This document shows positions 1-6,105 of a DNA stretch of 8,335 bases, one piece after another (positions within the stretch are counted from its first letter, which is position 1; each line of letters begins with the position of its first letter). The position numbers and the translations under genes were made by a program. The DNA comes from Candidatus Thorarchaeota archaeon (lineage in GTDB: Archaea; Asgardarchaeota; Thorarchaeia; Thorarchaeales; Thorarchaeaceae), in assembly GCA_018238825.1 (NCBI GenBank), contig JABCSP010000086.1, positions 1-8,335 on the forward strand, given 5' to 3'. The notes under the pieces were generated by a model. It was not told the DNA's origin and made no database searches. It was given only the letters and a program-made list of their open reading frames with translations.

Positions 1-795
1 GAACTCACAGATATTGTAGTTGATATGTTCAAAGATGTCTACAAAGAGGTAGAGCGAAATCAAGAATTTATCATTAAGAATCTCAAAGCAGAAGAAGAAA
101 AGTTCAGGAAGACACTCACCAAAGCTTTGCGACGATTTGATAGAATATTCCAAGAATCAAATACAATCACAGGACAGGATGCTTTTCTGCTCTTCACAAG
201 TTTTGGATTACCTCTGGAGATGACAAGAGACCTTGCAGAAGAGAGAGGCATTGCTATAGATATGGAGCAGTTTACAAAGCAGTTCGAGGAGCATAGAGAG
301 AAATCGAGGACTGCAACTCAGGGTAAATTCAAGGGCGGGTTAGCAGACCATAGTGAGGAAATCACCAAACTTCATACTGCAACTCACCTTCTCCAAACTG
401 CACTAAGAAAGGTTCTGGGAAACGAGGTAACGCAGAACGGTAGCAATATCACTGACGAAAGACTCAGATTTGACTTCACATTCTCAAGGAAACTAACTCC
501 AGAAGAAGTTGAACAGGTAGAAAAAATGATCAATGATATTATTGCTCAAGATTTAGCTGTTGAGCAATCATTCATGAAATATGATGATGCAATTGCAAAA
601 GGTGCACTTGCCTTTTTCAAAGAGAATTATGGCGAAGAAGTATCTGTATACAATATAGGAGAGTTTAGTCTAGAACTCTGTGGTGGACCACATGTAGAAT
701 CCACTGCAGTTCTTGGAAAGTTCAGAATTGCAAAACAGAAGAAGATTGGAGCAGGAATTGTGCGAATTCGAGCTGTCCTTGAATCAAATTCCTAG
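1..795 (+). CDS. alaS: Alanine--tRNA ligase, C-terminal part (5' end outside window), short form without C-Ala domain
   Basis: The frame is open from base 1, so the gene starts upstream; 264 residues are visible and the Met at base 25 is internal. AlaRS charges tRNA-Ala in the cytoplasm, and this part carries the region after the aminoacylation core plus the editing (SAD) domain that hydrolyses mischarged Ser/Gly-tRNA. The editing zinc site is clear: HTATH (His codons at 373 and 385) and CGGPH (Cys at 679, His at 691). The stop comes 33 residues after CGGPH, whereas ordinary bacterial and archaeal AlaRS continue into a long DHHA1/C-Ala region. The run KFKGGLADHSEE, then a near-perfect editing domain, then an ending in GAGIVRIRAVLE, recalls the ~600-residue AlaRS of CPR bacteria more than archaeal AlaRS (from memory, not searched). 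The frame is intact, so this does not look like decay. AlaRS identity is near certain; its origin is inference. Confidence 0.93.
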   Translation, partial: ELTDIVVDMFKDVYKEVERNQEFIIKNLKAEEEKFRKTLTKALRRFDRIFQESNTITGQDAFLLFTSFGLPLEMTRDLAEERGIAIDMEQFTKQFEEHREKSRTATQGKFKGGLADHSEEITKLHTATHLLQTALRKVLGNEVTQNGSNITDERLRFDFTFSRKLTPEEVEQVEKMINDIIAQDLAVEQSFMKYDDAIAKGALAFFKENYGEEVSVYNIGEFSLELCGGPHVESTAVLGKFRIAKQKKIGAGIVRIRAVLESNS

Positions 796-888
796 ATTTG
801 ACACTGGTCGTAAGGTCTATCTGTTCCTTTTACTACGTCAGAGTGTTAATACCAGACTAATTTCAGATTTGTCAAGGTGGTTAGACAA
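796..888 (+). other. Intergenic gap between alaS and the phosphate genes
   Basis: This 93-base gap has a pyrimidine-rich stretch (about 819-831, ending in CTTTTA) that could terminate alaS transcription and a weak AT-rich element (GTTAATA, about 845-851) that could be a TATA box for the phosphate genes. Neither matches a consensus well. I see no remnant of a DHHA1 domain and no strong hairpin. The last bases hold the ribosome binding site of the next gene. Confidence 0.3.
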
Positions 889-1551
889 ATGGGAACATTC
901 TCAAAGATATTCGGGCTTGGTGATAAGGAACTCCAAAAGGAAGCTGACAAGCTACTCCTTAAGCTAAGCAAGGCAATTCAATCAGCTAGTGCTAAGCTAA
1001 ACGTGTGTGCAGATGATTGGCGTGATGGTAAGAAAAAACACTTGGATGACCTCGAATCAGAGATTATTTCTCTCGAGCGTGAAGCTGATGAGGTTAAGGA
1101 TGAGCTTTTTGAAAAAATATTCTCAAAGAGGGCGTATCTACCTCAACAAACTCAAGACCGCCATCAACTTGTAATCCACATGGATAGTGTTATTGATGCT
1201 GCAGAGGAAGCAGTAAGGATGATGTTGATTGGCCGTAAGTATAAACCTCCGAAGGAAATCCATAAGATTGCAGAAAAGGGATGGATTTGTACAGACTTGC
1301 TACAAGATGCAATCAAGTATCTCTTTACAGACTTTGAAAAATCCATGGTATATACTCTGAAAATTGATAAAATTAGGGAGGAGGCAAGAGATCTTCAATT
1401 CGATCTGCTTGAACGTCTCTTTAATGATGATGACTTCAGTTCAAAAGAGGTCACTTTGTTTCGTGCAATCTCTGAACGGATACTGAGAGTTGCAATCACA
1501 GCAGAAGAAACTGGGGACTTCATTCGAACCATTGCAGTTAGGCATACTTAA
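889..1551 (+). CDS. PhoU-like DUF47 protein, probable regulator or partner of the PiT phosphate transporter
   Basis: This 220-residue all-helical protein belongs to the DUF47/PhoU-like family (TIGR00153 type), whose genes commonly sit next to PiT permeases and are thought to control phosphate uptake at the inner face of the membrane. The start MGTFSKIFG is typical of the family. PhoU-like E/D-x3-D metal motifs are visible: E63-x3-D67 and D99-x3-D103 in the first half, and E164-x3-D168 in the second half, consistent with the family's repeated three-helix architecture. ATG 889 is preferred over GTG 877 because AGGTG, complementary to the 16S 3' end, lies 8-9 bases before it and the GTG overlaps that site. 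The PiT gene follows 17 bases after the stop, so the two are almost certainly co-transcribed. Family length is normal (about 210-220). The exact regulatory role is inference. Confidence 0.88.
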   Translation: MGTFSKIFGLGDKELQKEADKLLLKLSKAIQSASAKLNVCADDWRDGKKKHLDDLESEIISLEREADEVKDELFEKIFSKRAYLPQQTQDRHQLVIHMDSVIDAAEEAVRMMLIGRKYKPPKEIHKIAEKGWICTDLLQDAIKYLFTDFEKSMVYTLKIDKIREEARDLQFDLLERLFNDDDFSSKEVTLFRAISERILRVAITAEETGDFIRTIAVRHT

Positions 1552-1553
1552 TC

Positions 1554-1560
1554 GGGGGAT
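1554..1560 (+). promoter_or_regulatory. Ribosome binding site deciding the TTG start of the PiT gene
   Basis: GGGGGAT begins just after the DUF47 stop codon and ends 8 bases before TTG 1569. No ATG or GTG in the correct frame is available close by, so this purine block supports the TTG start and translation of the permease as second gene of the unit. Confidence 0.5.
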
Positions 1561-1568
1561 CTTCGGAA

Positions 1569-2609
1569 TTGGAACCTTTGATTCTAGGAGCTTTGCTCGT
1601 CATCAGTTTTCTTGTTGCCTTTTCAATTGGAGGTAACGATGAAGCTATGGCTCCAGCTGTTGGAGCGAATGTTTTCACAGTTCGAGCAGCTGTAATCATT
1701 GGTGGCATTACCACAGTTATTGGAGCGGTTCTTTTAGGTGGCAATGTATCCGAAAAAGTTGGCTCAGATCTAGTGGGTGGCGGTAGCGAGCCGATGATAC
1801 TCACAATAGATATGGTCTTTGCTATCCTGATATCTATGGCAATATGGTTACTTATAGCTTCAATTTCAAAGGGGTTACCAATTAGCACAACTCAATGTAT
1901 TGTAGGTTCGGTTCTTGGAGTAGCAATCTTTGCCCCAGTAGTTGGGTATTCTGAGTGGGGCATAGGGGTTATCGATTGGTATGTAGTTTTTGAGGTGTTT
2001 GCAGGATGGATTATATCGCCAATAATTGGGTTCGTATTTTCAGCGGGAATTTTTGCAGTCGTCAGACGCATACAAGGACGTGCAAAAGGATTCAGTGCTC
2101 TTGAACGACAAGAAAGAATTGCGTCCTATCTTCTTGCCGGATTTTTGATATTGACCTCACTAAGCAGAGGAGGTAACGATGTAGCCAATGCTATTGCACC
2201 TCTAATTGTTCTACCTGAGTTCCAAGGAGTTTACGATTTGGGATACATTATCATTCCGAGGTACTTGGTTCCCCTCCTCGTAGGTGGGATAGGGATGGCT
2301 ATTGGATTGATTGTAGTCGGAAGAAAAGTAATCAAAACACTTGCAACAGAAGTGGTAACTCTCTCACCATCATCAGCACTCTCAGCTAGTATTTCAGTTG
2401 CAGTAATCATGTTTATTGGAACCCTTCTAGGATTTCCTTTGAGTGGTACCCACGTACTAGTTGCCGCTTTAATTGCAGTAGGTTGGATTTCAGCAACACC
2501 AATTAAAATGAAACAGGTGAAGGACATTCTCATATCTTGGGTTGTGACTGTCCCAATTTCAGCTGTTTTTGCTATTGGAATATTCTGGATTACCAGTGGC
2601 TTGTTTTAA
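1569..2609 (+). CDS. PiT-family inorganic phosphate transporter
   Basis: This 346-residue integral membrane protein of the Pho-4/PiT (PF01384) family takes up inorganic phosphate (often as a metal-phosphate complex) with H+ or Na+. About ten hydrophobic segments are seen. The inverted-repeat family has two copies of its signature: the first is the variant GGNDEAMA (21-28), the second the standard GGNDVANA (201-208). Each is followed by the second conserved loop, PISTTQ (104-109) and PLSGTH (290-295). A basic loop around 166-183 sits between the two halves. The start is TTG 1569, with GGGGGAT ahead of it. It follows the DUF47 gene by 17 bases and ends 6 bases from the stop of a convergent gene. 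The departure of the first signature from GANDVANA may alter substrate or ion coupling, but the fold and family are clear. Confidence 0.92.
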   Translation: MEPLILGALLVISFLVAFSIGGNDEAMAPAVGANVFTVRAAVIIGGITTVIGAVLLGGNVSEKVGSDLVGGGSEPMILTIDMVFAILISMAIWLLIASISKGLPISTTQCIVGSVLGVAIFAPVVGYSEWGIGVIDWYVVFEVFAGWIISPIIGFVFSAGIFAVVRRIQGRAKGFSALERQERIASYLLAGFLILTSLSRGGNDVANAIAPLIVLPEFQGVYDLGYIIIPRYLVPLLVGGIGMAIGLIVVGRKVIKTLATEVVTLSPSSALSASISVAVIMFIGTLLGFPLSGTHVLVAALIAVGWISATPIKMKQVKDILISWVVTVPISAVFAIGIFWITSGLF

Positions 2610-2615
2610 CAAGAA

Positions 2616-3356
2616 TCACTTCAATTTTGGAATAGAATGGATTAGTATAAACTCCTTAGCAAGAGCACCCAATGTCTTTGCTTCCTCAACAGAGAGGTGA
2701 ACACGCCTACCTGATTTAGGAGTTTCAGGATGTGTTGCTTCGATGACTGCAAGTGAAGCGTCAGTTACAATCTCTTCTGCACCTGGGCATAAACGAGTGT
2801 CACCCGTATATGCTACTACGGTTCCACCGACCTGAACCCTATATCCATGGGCAGGTTCCAGAATCTCTGTTTCGGTTGCATATTCTAACGAATAGTGTTC
2901 AACTTCATACGCCTTGACCTTGAAGAAATCAGTATCAAAAGCTGAACCGGGGGAGATTTCATGGTACCATATTTTGAAAGGAAGTGTTTCTCTGTGAAGT
3001 TCCCTGAACCCTTTGATTATCTCAATTGCTTCCTTGCAATTAGGAGGAACGATGATATTGAGTGGTTTTTCTCGACCCAACATCCTCATGAACCCACACA
3101 ATGTATAGAGTCCACCAACCTGATCAAAGTGGCCATGAGAAATAGCAATGAGGTCAATTTCATTGATGAATTCCGAACTCTCAAGAGAAATTAGAAGATC
3201 TCTAACTGCTCCATCTCCAACATCTAGAAGCATCATTTTCCCAGTAAATTTTGAAGTCAATACTATGGTAGTGCCTACACCTGCAGCACTGAATGGAACA
3301 TTCACATGAACCTCATCATTTTCCCAATTGGTTTTGTACTCATCTAGGTTTTTCAT
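2616..3356 (-). CDS. Metallo-beta-lactamase-fold hydrolase, RNase Z/phosphodiesterase-like, with a substituted metal ligand
   Basis: The protein has 246 residues from ATG 3356. The fold is shown in order by LLDVGDGA (43-50), the metal motif SHGHFDQ (73-79), a metal His in VEHY (154), TGDT with Asp186, IEATH (205-209), and the closing HLS...ILIHS with His240. The order matches RNase Z- and cyclic-phosphodiesterase-like MBL enzymes; the substrate is unknown. The canonical motif is HxHxDH, but the last His is Gln79 here (codon CAG). The frame stays open to GTG 3500, but the extra 48 residues are not domain-like, cross an inverted repeat, and the beta-1 strand begins soon after ATG 3356. An AAAATATT box about 25 bases before that ATG suggests a leaderless transcript. 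It is convergent with the PiT gene. Fold is sure; activity is not. Confidence 0.85.
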   Translation of the reverse strand: MKNLDEYKTNWENDEVHVNVPFSAAGVGTTIVLTSKFTGKMMLLDVGDGAVRDLLISLESSEFINEIDLIAISHGHFDQVGGLYTLCGFMRMLGREKPLNIIVPPNCKEAIEIIKGFRELHRETLPFKIWYHEISPGSAFDTDFFKVKAYEVEHYSLEYATETEILEPAHGYRVQVGGTVVAYTGDTRLCPGAEEIVTDASLAVIEATHPETPKSGRRVHLSVEEAKTLGALAKEFILIHSIPKLK

Positions 3357-3375
3357 CGTATACTCAAATCCAGAA

Positions 3376-3384
3376 GGAATATTT
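3376..3384 (-). promoter_or_regulatory. Possible TATA box of the MBL hydrolase gene
   Basis: On the minus strand AAAATATTC lies about 25 bases before ATG 3356, the spacing expected for a leaderless archaeal transcript. A second candidate, CATATATCAA (3421-3430), would give a leader of about 45 bases. Neither can be chosen from sequence alone. Confidence 0.3.
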
Positions 3385-3464
3385 TGGGTTTTGTGGCAAG
3401 CAATGAATTTGAAAGAATCTTTGATATATGTATTGACAGGATGGATTGTTTGAACTAATCTGGA

Positions 3465-3506
3465 GGAATGTCGAGCCCCCAAAAAACGAAGACTCGACAC
3501 ATTTCC
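3465..3506. repeat. Inverted repeat between the zinc-ribbon membrane gene and the MBL gene
   Basis: TGTCGAG (3469-3475) pairs perfectly with CTCGACA (3493-3499). GGAA (3465-3468) and TTCC (3503-3506) extend the stem by four pairs past a three-base bulge. The 17-base loop holds C5 and A6 tracts, read as T6 on the minus strand. It starts 8 bases after the stop of the minus-strand membrane gene, so it may end that transcript or protect its 3' end. The T tract is in the loop rather than after the stem, so it is not a classic intrinsic terminator. Confidence 0.5.
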
Positions 3507-3514
3507 AGATGAAA

Positions 3515-4741
3515 CTAATCATATCCTAATTTAGGAACTCGTGCAAGGAAGTTCATGAAGTAACCTATCACAACAGAAACAACAAGACCTGCTGTTATGG
3601 TAAGAAAGATTGTTAACAAATCGGGAGTTGCACCTGAAATCATCTGCATCCATGACCAATATGAACCAGCTATGGTCATTCCTGAAAATGCGACCTTCTT
3701 CAGAGGAACCTTCACAGATCTTGTCTGAAGTATGCCCATATCAACAAGAGCTGCTGCTAGAGCACCAGCCTTGTCTGGCTTTAACTTTAGACGTTTACCA
3801 AGCTTCCCAACTGTCACCTTAGATTTAGGTTTGATAACAGCCAGAGCCTTTGGAGCATATTCAGCGATATCTTCTGAGAAGTATGTAATTGCAGAACCAG
3901 TATCAATGCCGCACTTGCCGCATGATTGTGCATCTTTCTTCCATTTCTTGCCGCATTTTGGACAGCGTTTGTTGTCCCATGCATTACTAGCAGCATTGCT
4001 GACACGACGAGTGAGTTCTGCCTTATCGATTTGCTCACCGCCTTTCTTCTTTGGTTTTCTTCGCAGTACGACCGCACGTGGGAAGATACCAACATCGGAA
4101 CCTCTCTTCGCTCCACGAAGTTTGCGAGCTGCAAAAATTCCCCTCTGAAACTCATCTAATGCCAATATCAAGGTGAATATTGACATGATAGTAAATCCAG
4201 CGGTGACCAGCCCACTAATTGAGAGAATTGCTCCAGTTCCAGTCGGCCCAATATGAAGGACAAAATTTTCACTAACTGTTGCATTCATCCCGGTAGAGTT
4301 TTGGTATGTAAATGCGAAAGCACCTGTTATCGTACCAGAAACTAGACCAAGTCCAGAACTCTGTAGAGAGGCAAGGGAAATGGACTCGTTGACAAAACCA
4401 AGTATGGTAGTGTTTTCTGGAATATAGGCACCCAGATCATCTCCCTGATTTATTATTGGAATATACAGATAGGACATGGTGAATGTGTAAGTAAGTAAAG
4501 TCAGGTTTGTATCCACATAGATATCCATGGAAAAATTGAGGTTTTCCGAGAGATCAATGGGAATTGGATTTGCTGAATCAGATTCTGCTGCATTCACCCC
4601 ATTCACTTCAAGCAGAAATGCTAAGTTTGAATCACCACTCCAACCAACAGGAGCTGCTGCTTGAACTGGTAATAATATTCCGGACCATAGTAAACAGGTC
4701 ACTGTCATAAAGACTAGAAAATGTGGTAGCGTCCTTCGCAA
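3515..4741 (-). CDS. Signal-peptide membrane protein with glycosylated outer domain, inner zinc ribbon and winged-helix-like segment
   Basis: I recognise no named family. Residues are counted from the upstream GTG 4765 (416 aa). A signal peptide (about 9-37, ending in VQAAA) leads to an extracytoplasmic domain (38-176) with six N-x-S/T sequons at 77, 87, 118, 126, 156 and 161. A membrane helix follows (177-203), then a basic linker (205-243), a CPKCG...CGKCG zinc ribbon (Cys 268, 271, 282, 285), and a winged-helix-like stretch (about 303-352). One or two hydrophobic segments close the protein (about 359-377, weak; 382-405, strong). The start chosen is TTG 4741 (residue 9, 408 aa) because GGAGG (4751-4755) lies 9 bases before it and the result begins MRRTLPHF, a textbook signal peptide; GTG 4765 has no such site. 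The layout suggests a surface sensor or membrane-tethered regulator. That role is inference; the domain order is seen. Confidence 0.8.
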   Translation of the reverse strand: MRRTLPHFLVFMTVTCLLWSGILLPVQAAAPVGWSGDSNLAFLLEVNGVNAAESDSANPIPIDLSENLNFSMDIYVDTNLTLLTYTFTMSYLYIPIINQGDDLGAYIPENTTILGFVNESISLASLQSSGLGLVSGTITGAFAFTYQNSTGMNATVSENFVLHIGPTGTGAILSISGLVTAGFTIMSIFTLILALDEFQRGIFAARKLRGAKRGSDVGIFPRAVVLRRKPKKKGGEQIDKAELTRRVSNAASNAWDNKRCPKCGKKWKKDAQSCGKCGIDTGSAITYFSEDIAEYAPKALAVIKPKSKVTVGKLGKRLKLKPDKAGALAAALVDMGILQTRSVKVPLKKVAFSGMTIAGSYWSWMQMISGATPDLLTIFLTITAGLVVSVVIGYFMNFLARVPKLGYD

Positions 4742-4750
4742 CTTCTTAAT

Positions 4751-4755
4751 CCTCC
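4751..4755 (-). promoter_or_regulatory. Shine-Dalgarno site that selects TTG 4741
   Basis: A perfect GGAGG on the minus strand sits 9 bases before TTG 4741. It lies inside the longer reading starting at GTG 4765, which argues that the longer reading is not the translated one. Confidence 0.55.
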
Positions 4756-4791
4756 ATAGGAACACGGATTAGAAGTCTTTTCTGAGCAGTT

Positions 4792-4800
4792 CCCTTTAAC
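4792..4800 (-). promoter_or_regulatory. Possible TATA box for the zinc-ribbon membrane gene
   Basis: GTTAAAGGG on the minus strand would place a transcription start near 4770, giving a leader of about 28 bases that contains the GGAGG site. T-rich sequence just upstream (TTTTTCTC, about 4834-4841 on the minus strand) could end the preceding gene. It is a weak match. Confidence 0.25.
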
Positions 4801-4844
4801 TCTTGTTAGATTATTATTCGATTGTTTTTTAGTGAGAAAAATGA

Positions 4845-5210
4845 CTATTCTTTGCCCCCGAGGGCGTCCTCAATCTCTCTGTCAAATGCGTCATCATCAT
4901 CTGGTTCATAGATAATGTGATTTATTGGACCAGAGTCAACTGGAGGGGTCCAATTAAGAGATAGACCAAGGATATTGCCCCCAATGAAGGCGAGAATAAT
5001 GAACATTGTCACTAAGGAGGTTATTGGAATGAAGAAACTGATTGTAAGTGAAAGAATTAGGCCCCCAACTCCACTGATGACAATACTCAAACCAATTCTA
5101 TCGACTACTCTTAAACTGGCCATACCTCCAATCATGTAACCAATTACTAAGCCCAAGAAGAGTCCTGGGATACCCATAAGAGCAATATCCAACGTCGGCG
5201 TGACTTGCAT
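4845..5210 (-). CDS. Small three-helix membrane protein with acidic C-terminal tail
   Basis: This 121-residue protein has three hydrophobic segments (about 10-30, 38-60 and 64-84), several with glycine runs such as GLFLGLVIGYMIGG typical of tightly packed helices. A short soluble tail follows, containing YEPDDDDAFD and ending EDALGGKE. There are no cysteines, histidine clusters or catalytic motifs, and I recognise no family. ATG 5210 is taken as start; the adjacent TTG 5213 is equally close to the AAGG (5221-5224) upstream and adds only one residue. It lies upstream of the zinc-ribbon membrane gene on the same strand with a gap of about 100 bases, so joint transcription is possible but not shown. 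The acidic tail, probably cytoplasmic, could bind cations or a partner protein (inference). Confidence 0.7.
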   Translation of the reverse strand: MQVTPTLDIALMGIPGLFLGLVIGYMIGGMASLRVVDRIGLSIVISGVGGLILSLTISFFIPITSLVTMFIILAFIGGNILGLSLNWTPPVDSGPINHIIYEPDDDDAFDREIEDALGGKE

Positions 5211-5247
5211 CAAATATCATCCTTACTCTTTCAAGGGATTATTGAAT

Positions 5248-5255
5248 CATTAAAC
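5248..5255 (-). promoter_or_regulatory. Possible TATA box for the three-helix membrane gene
   Basis: TTTAATGA on the minus strand lies about 26 bases before a likely start near 5226, leaving a 16-base leader with AAGG. Placement in the 64-base gap after the nitroreductase stop suggests the small membrane gene has its own promoter. Confidence 0.3.
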
Positions 5256-5274
5256 TTTCGGATTGGGTGATGGA

Positions 5275-5817
5275 TCACCATACATTCCAATGAACAATCT
5301 CAGACAGTTCTTTTCGAGTTCGTGGTTTCTTCTCGTTCTCCTGAGTTCTTTCATCCAGATTGGCGAAATCACCTTCATATCCGAAAAAGACAACAGTGAC
5401 AATTCGATATTCCTCAGGAATCCCAGTCACTTCTTTGAGCCCATCCTCATTCCAGCCAGCAGTTGGATGTCCCATGAGTCCAAGATGAACAGCCTGTAGT
5501 AACATATTTTGTACTGCCAAGCCAACATCCATAGCGAAGTATGGTAATCCATGTGCTGGACACCCACCATCTTCCTTTGCAGTAACGAGGATCATTACTG
5601 GTGCAGATTTCCCCCAAGCATTACCTCTACTCAATACCTCATGAGCCTTCTCAAGAGCATTCGCATCGCGGAGTACAACAAAGTTCCATGCCTGTGTGTT
5701 TCCACAAGATGGTGCCCATCGACCCGCCTCAAGTATTGAATTTAGCATCTCATCTGTGATAGGTTCGTTTGAAAATGCCCTACCACTTTTTCTCTTCATT
5801 ATCTCATCTAATATCAA
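5275..5817 (-). CDS. Nitroreductase-family FMN oxidoreductase
   Basis: This 180-residue protein of the nitroreductase superfamily (PF00881) is a homodimeric flavoenzyme using NAD(P)H to reduce nitro compounds, quinones, flavins or related substrates; the natural substrate cannot be told. Family marks in order are EIMKRKSGRAF at the N-terminus (canonical RRSxRxF phosphate contact), WAPSCGNTQAW (34-44, canonical APSxxNxQPW), DVGLAVQNMLL (97-107), HLGLMG (111-116), VVFFGYEGD (142-150) and a C-terminal KxRxxxEIVH (164-176). Length is at the short end of the family. The start is TTG 5817: AGGAG (5827-5831) lies 9 bases before it and the resulting N-terminus fits the family, whereas the ATG at codon 7 would cut into the first FMN motif. 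It follows a 55-residue zinc protein by 25 bases, so the two are probably one transcript. Confidence 0.9.
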   Translation of the reverse strand: MILDEIMKRKSGRAFSNEPITDEMLNSILEAGRWAPSCGNTQAWNFVVLRDANALEKAHEVLSRGNAWGKSAPVMILVTAKEDGGCPAHGLPYFAMDVGLAVQNMLLQAVHLGLMGHPTAGWNEDGLKEVTGIPEEYRIVTVVFFGYEGDFANLDERTQENEKKPRTRKELSEIVHWNVW

Positions 5818-5826
5818 AAATTTATG

Positions 5827-5831
5827 CTCCT
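5827..5831 (-). promoter_or_regulatory. Shine-Dalgarno site of the nitroreductase (selects TTG start)
   Basis: AGGAG on the minus strand is 9 bases from TTG 5817. It sits in the short gap after the small zinc protein, in line with translation from a shared messenger. Confidence 0.5.
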
Positions 5832-5842
5832 AAAATTTTCTA

Positions 5843-6010
5843 CTACTCTTTGAGAGCCATAGATTCGCCACAATGTTCTGGTATGTCCTGATGACCACAC
5901 GCGGGACCCATCCAGCAAACTAGCTGATCACCTTCCATATGCATTTCTTTTCCACAATGAACTGGTGCAGAAACCTCTGCTCCGCATTTCTCACATACTA
6001 AATTAGCCAT
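5843..6010 (-). CDS. 55-residue zinc-binding protein with two HCGxxM motifs
   Basis: Read from ATG 6010 to TAG 5843, the protein begins MANLVCEKCG and ends ESMALKE. It is an internal duplication. Repeat one has C6-x2-C9 and HCGKEM (His18, Cys19); repeat two has C32-x5-C38 and HCGESM (His46, Cys47). Each half therefore offers a Cys-Cys-His-Cys set, enough for one metal ion, probably zinc. Small archaeal proteins with HCGxxM motifs are known as uncharacterised zinc proteins (recalled, not searched). GAGGT (6017-6021) lies 6 bases before the ATG and an AT-rich promoter region lies beyond. The nitroreductase follows 25 bases later, which suggests a shared redox or metal-related role, but no reaction can be assigned. 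A rubredoxin/desulforedoxin-like iron site is the alternative; the His positions make zinc likelier. Confidence 0.82.
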   Translation of the reverse strand: MANLVCEKCGAEVSAPVHCGKEMHMEGDQLVCWMGPACGHQDIPEHCGESMALKE

Positions 6011-6016
6011 TTCATA

Positions 6017-6056
6017 ACCTCAATGGATTCTACAATAAATAATTAATTATAGTTAA
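6017..6056 (-). promoter_or_regulatory. Promoter region and ribosome binding site of the zinc protein-nitroreductase unit
   Basis: The minus strand has a very AT-rich block (about 6034-6056) including CTATAATTAATT. A TATA box near 6046-6054 would place the start near 6024, just ahead of GAGGT (6017-6021), leaving a short leader. The AT-rich block is the strongest of its kind in the window. Confidence 0.4.
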
Positions 6057-6105
6057 GTATATGAGTATTTAGTATGGTACTGATTTTCTTGAGTGGCAAT
6101 AACCT

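Noticed and set aside
713..967. 84-codon plus-strand frame bridging alaS and the DUF47 gene
   Set aside because: It overlaps the ends of two well-supported genes in another frame and its product has no family character.
1538..1888. 116-codon minus-strand frame opposite the start of the PiT gene
   Set aside because: The plus-strand frame carries the GGND signature and membrane segments; the opposite frame is proline/threonine-rich shadow sequence.
3357..3500. N-terminal extension of the MBL hydrolase from GTG 3500
   Set aside because: The 48 extra residues have no domain character, cross an inverted repeat, have no ribosome site, and precede an ATG that matches the start of the fold.
3732..4155. 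Overlapping frames of 113-138 codons on both strands inside the zinc-ribbon membrane gene
   Set aside because: They are opposite- or shifted-frame readings of a gene with clear signal peptide, zinc ribbon and membrane helices; the Cys/His-rich look comes from the complementary strand.
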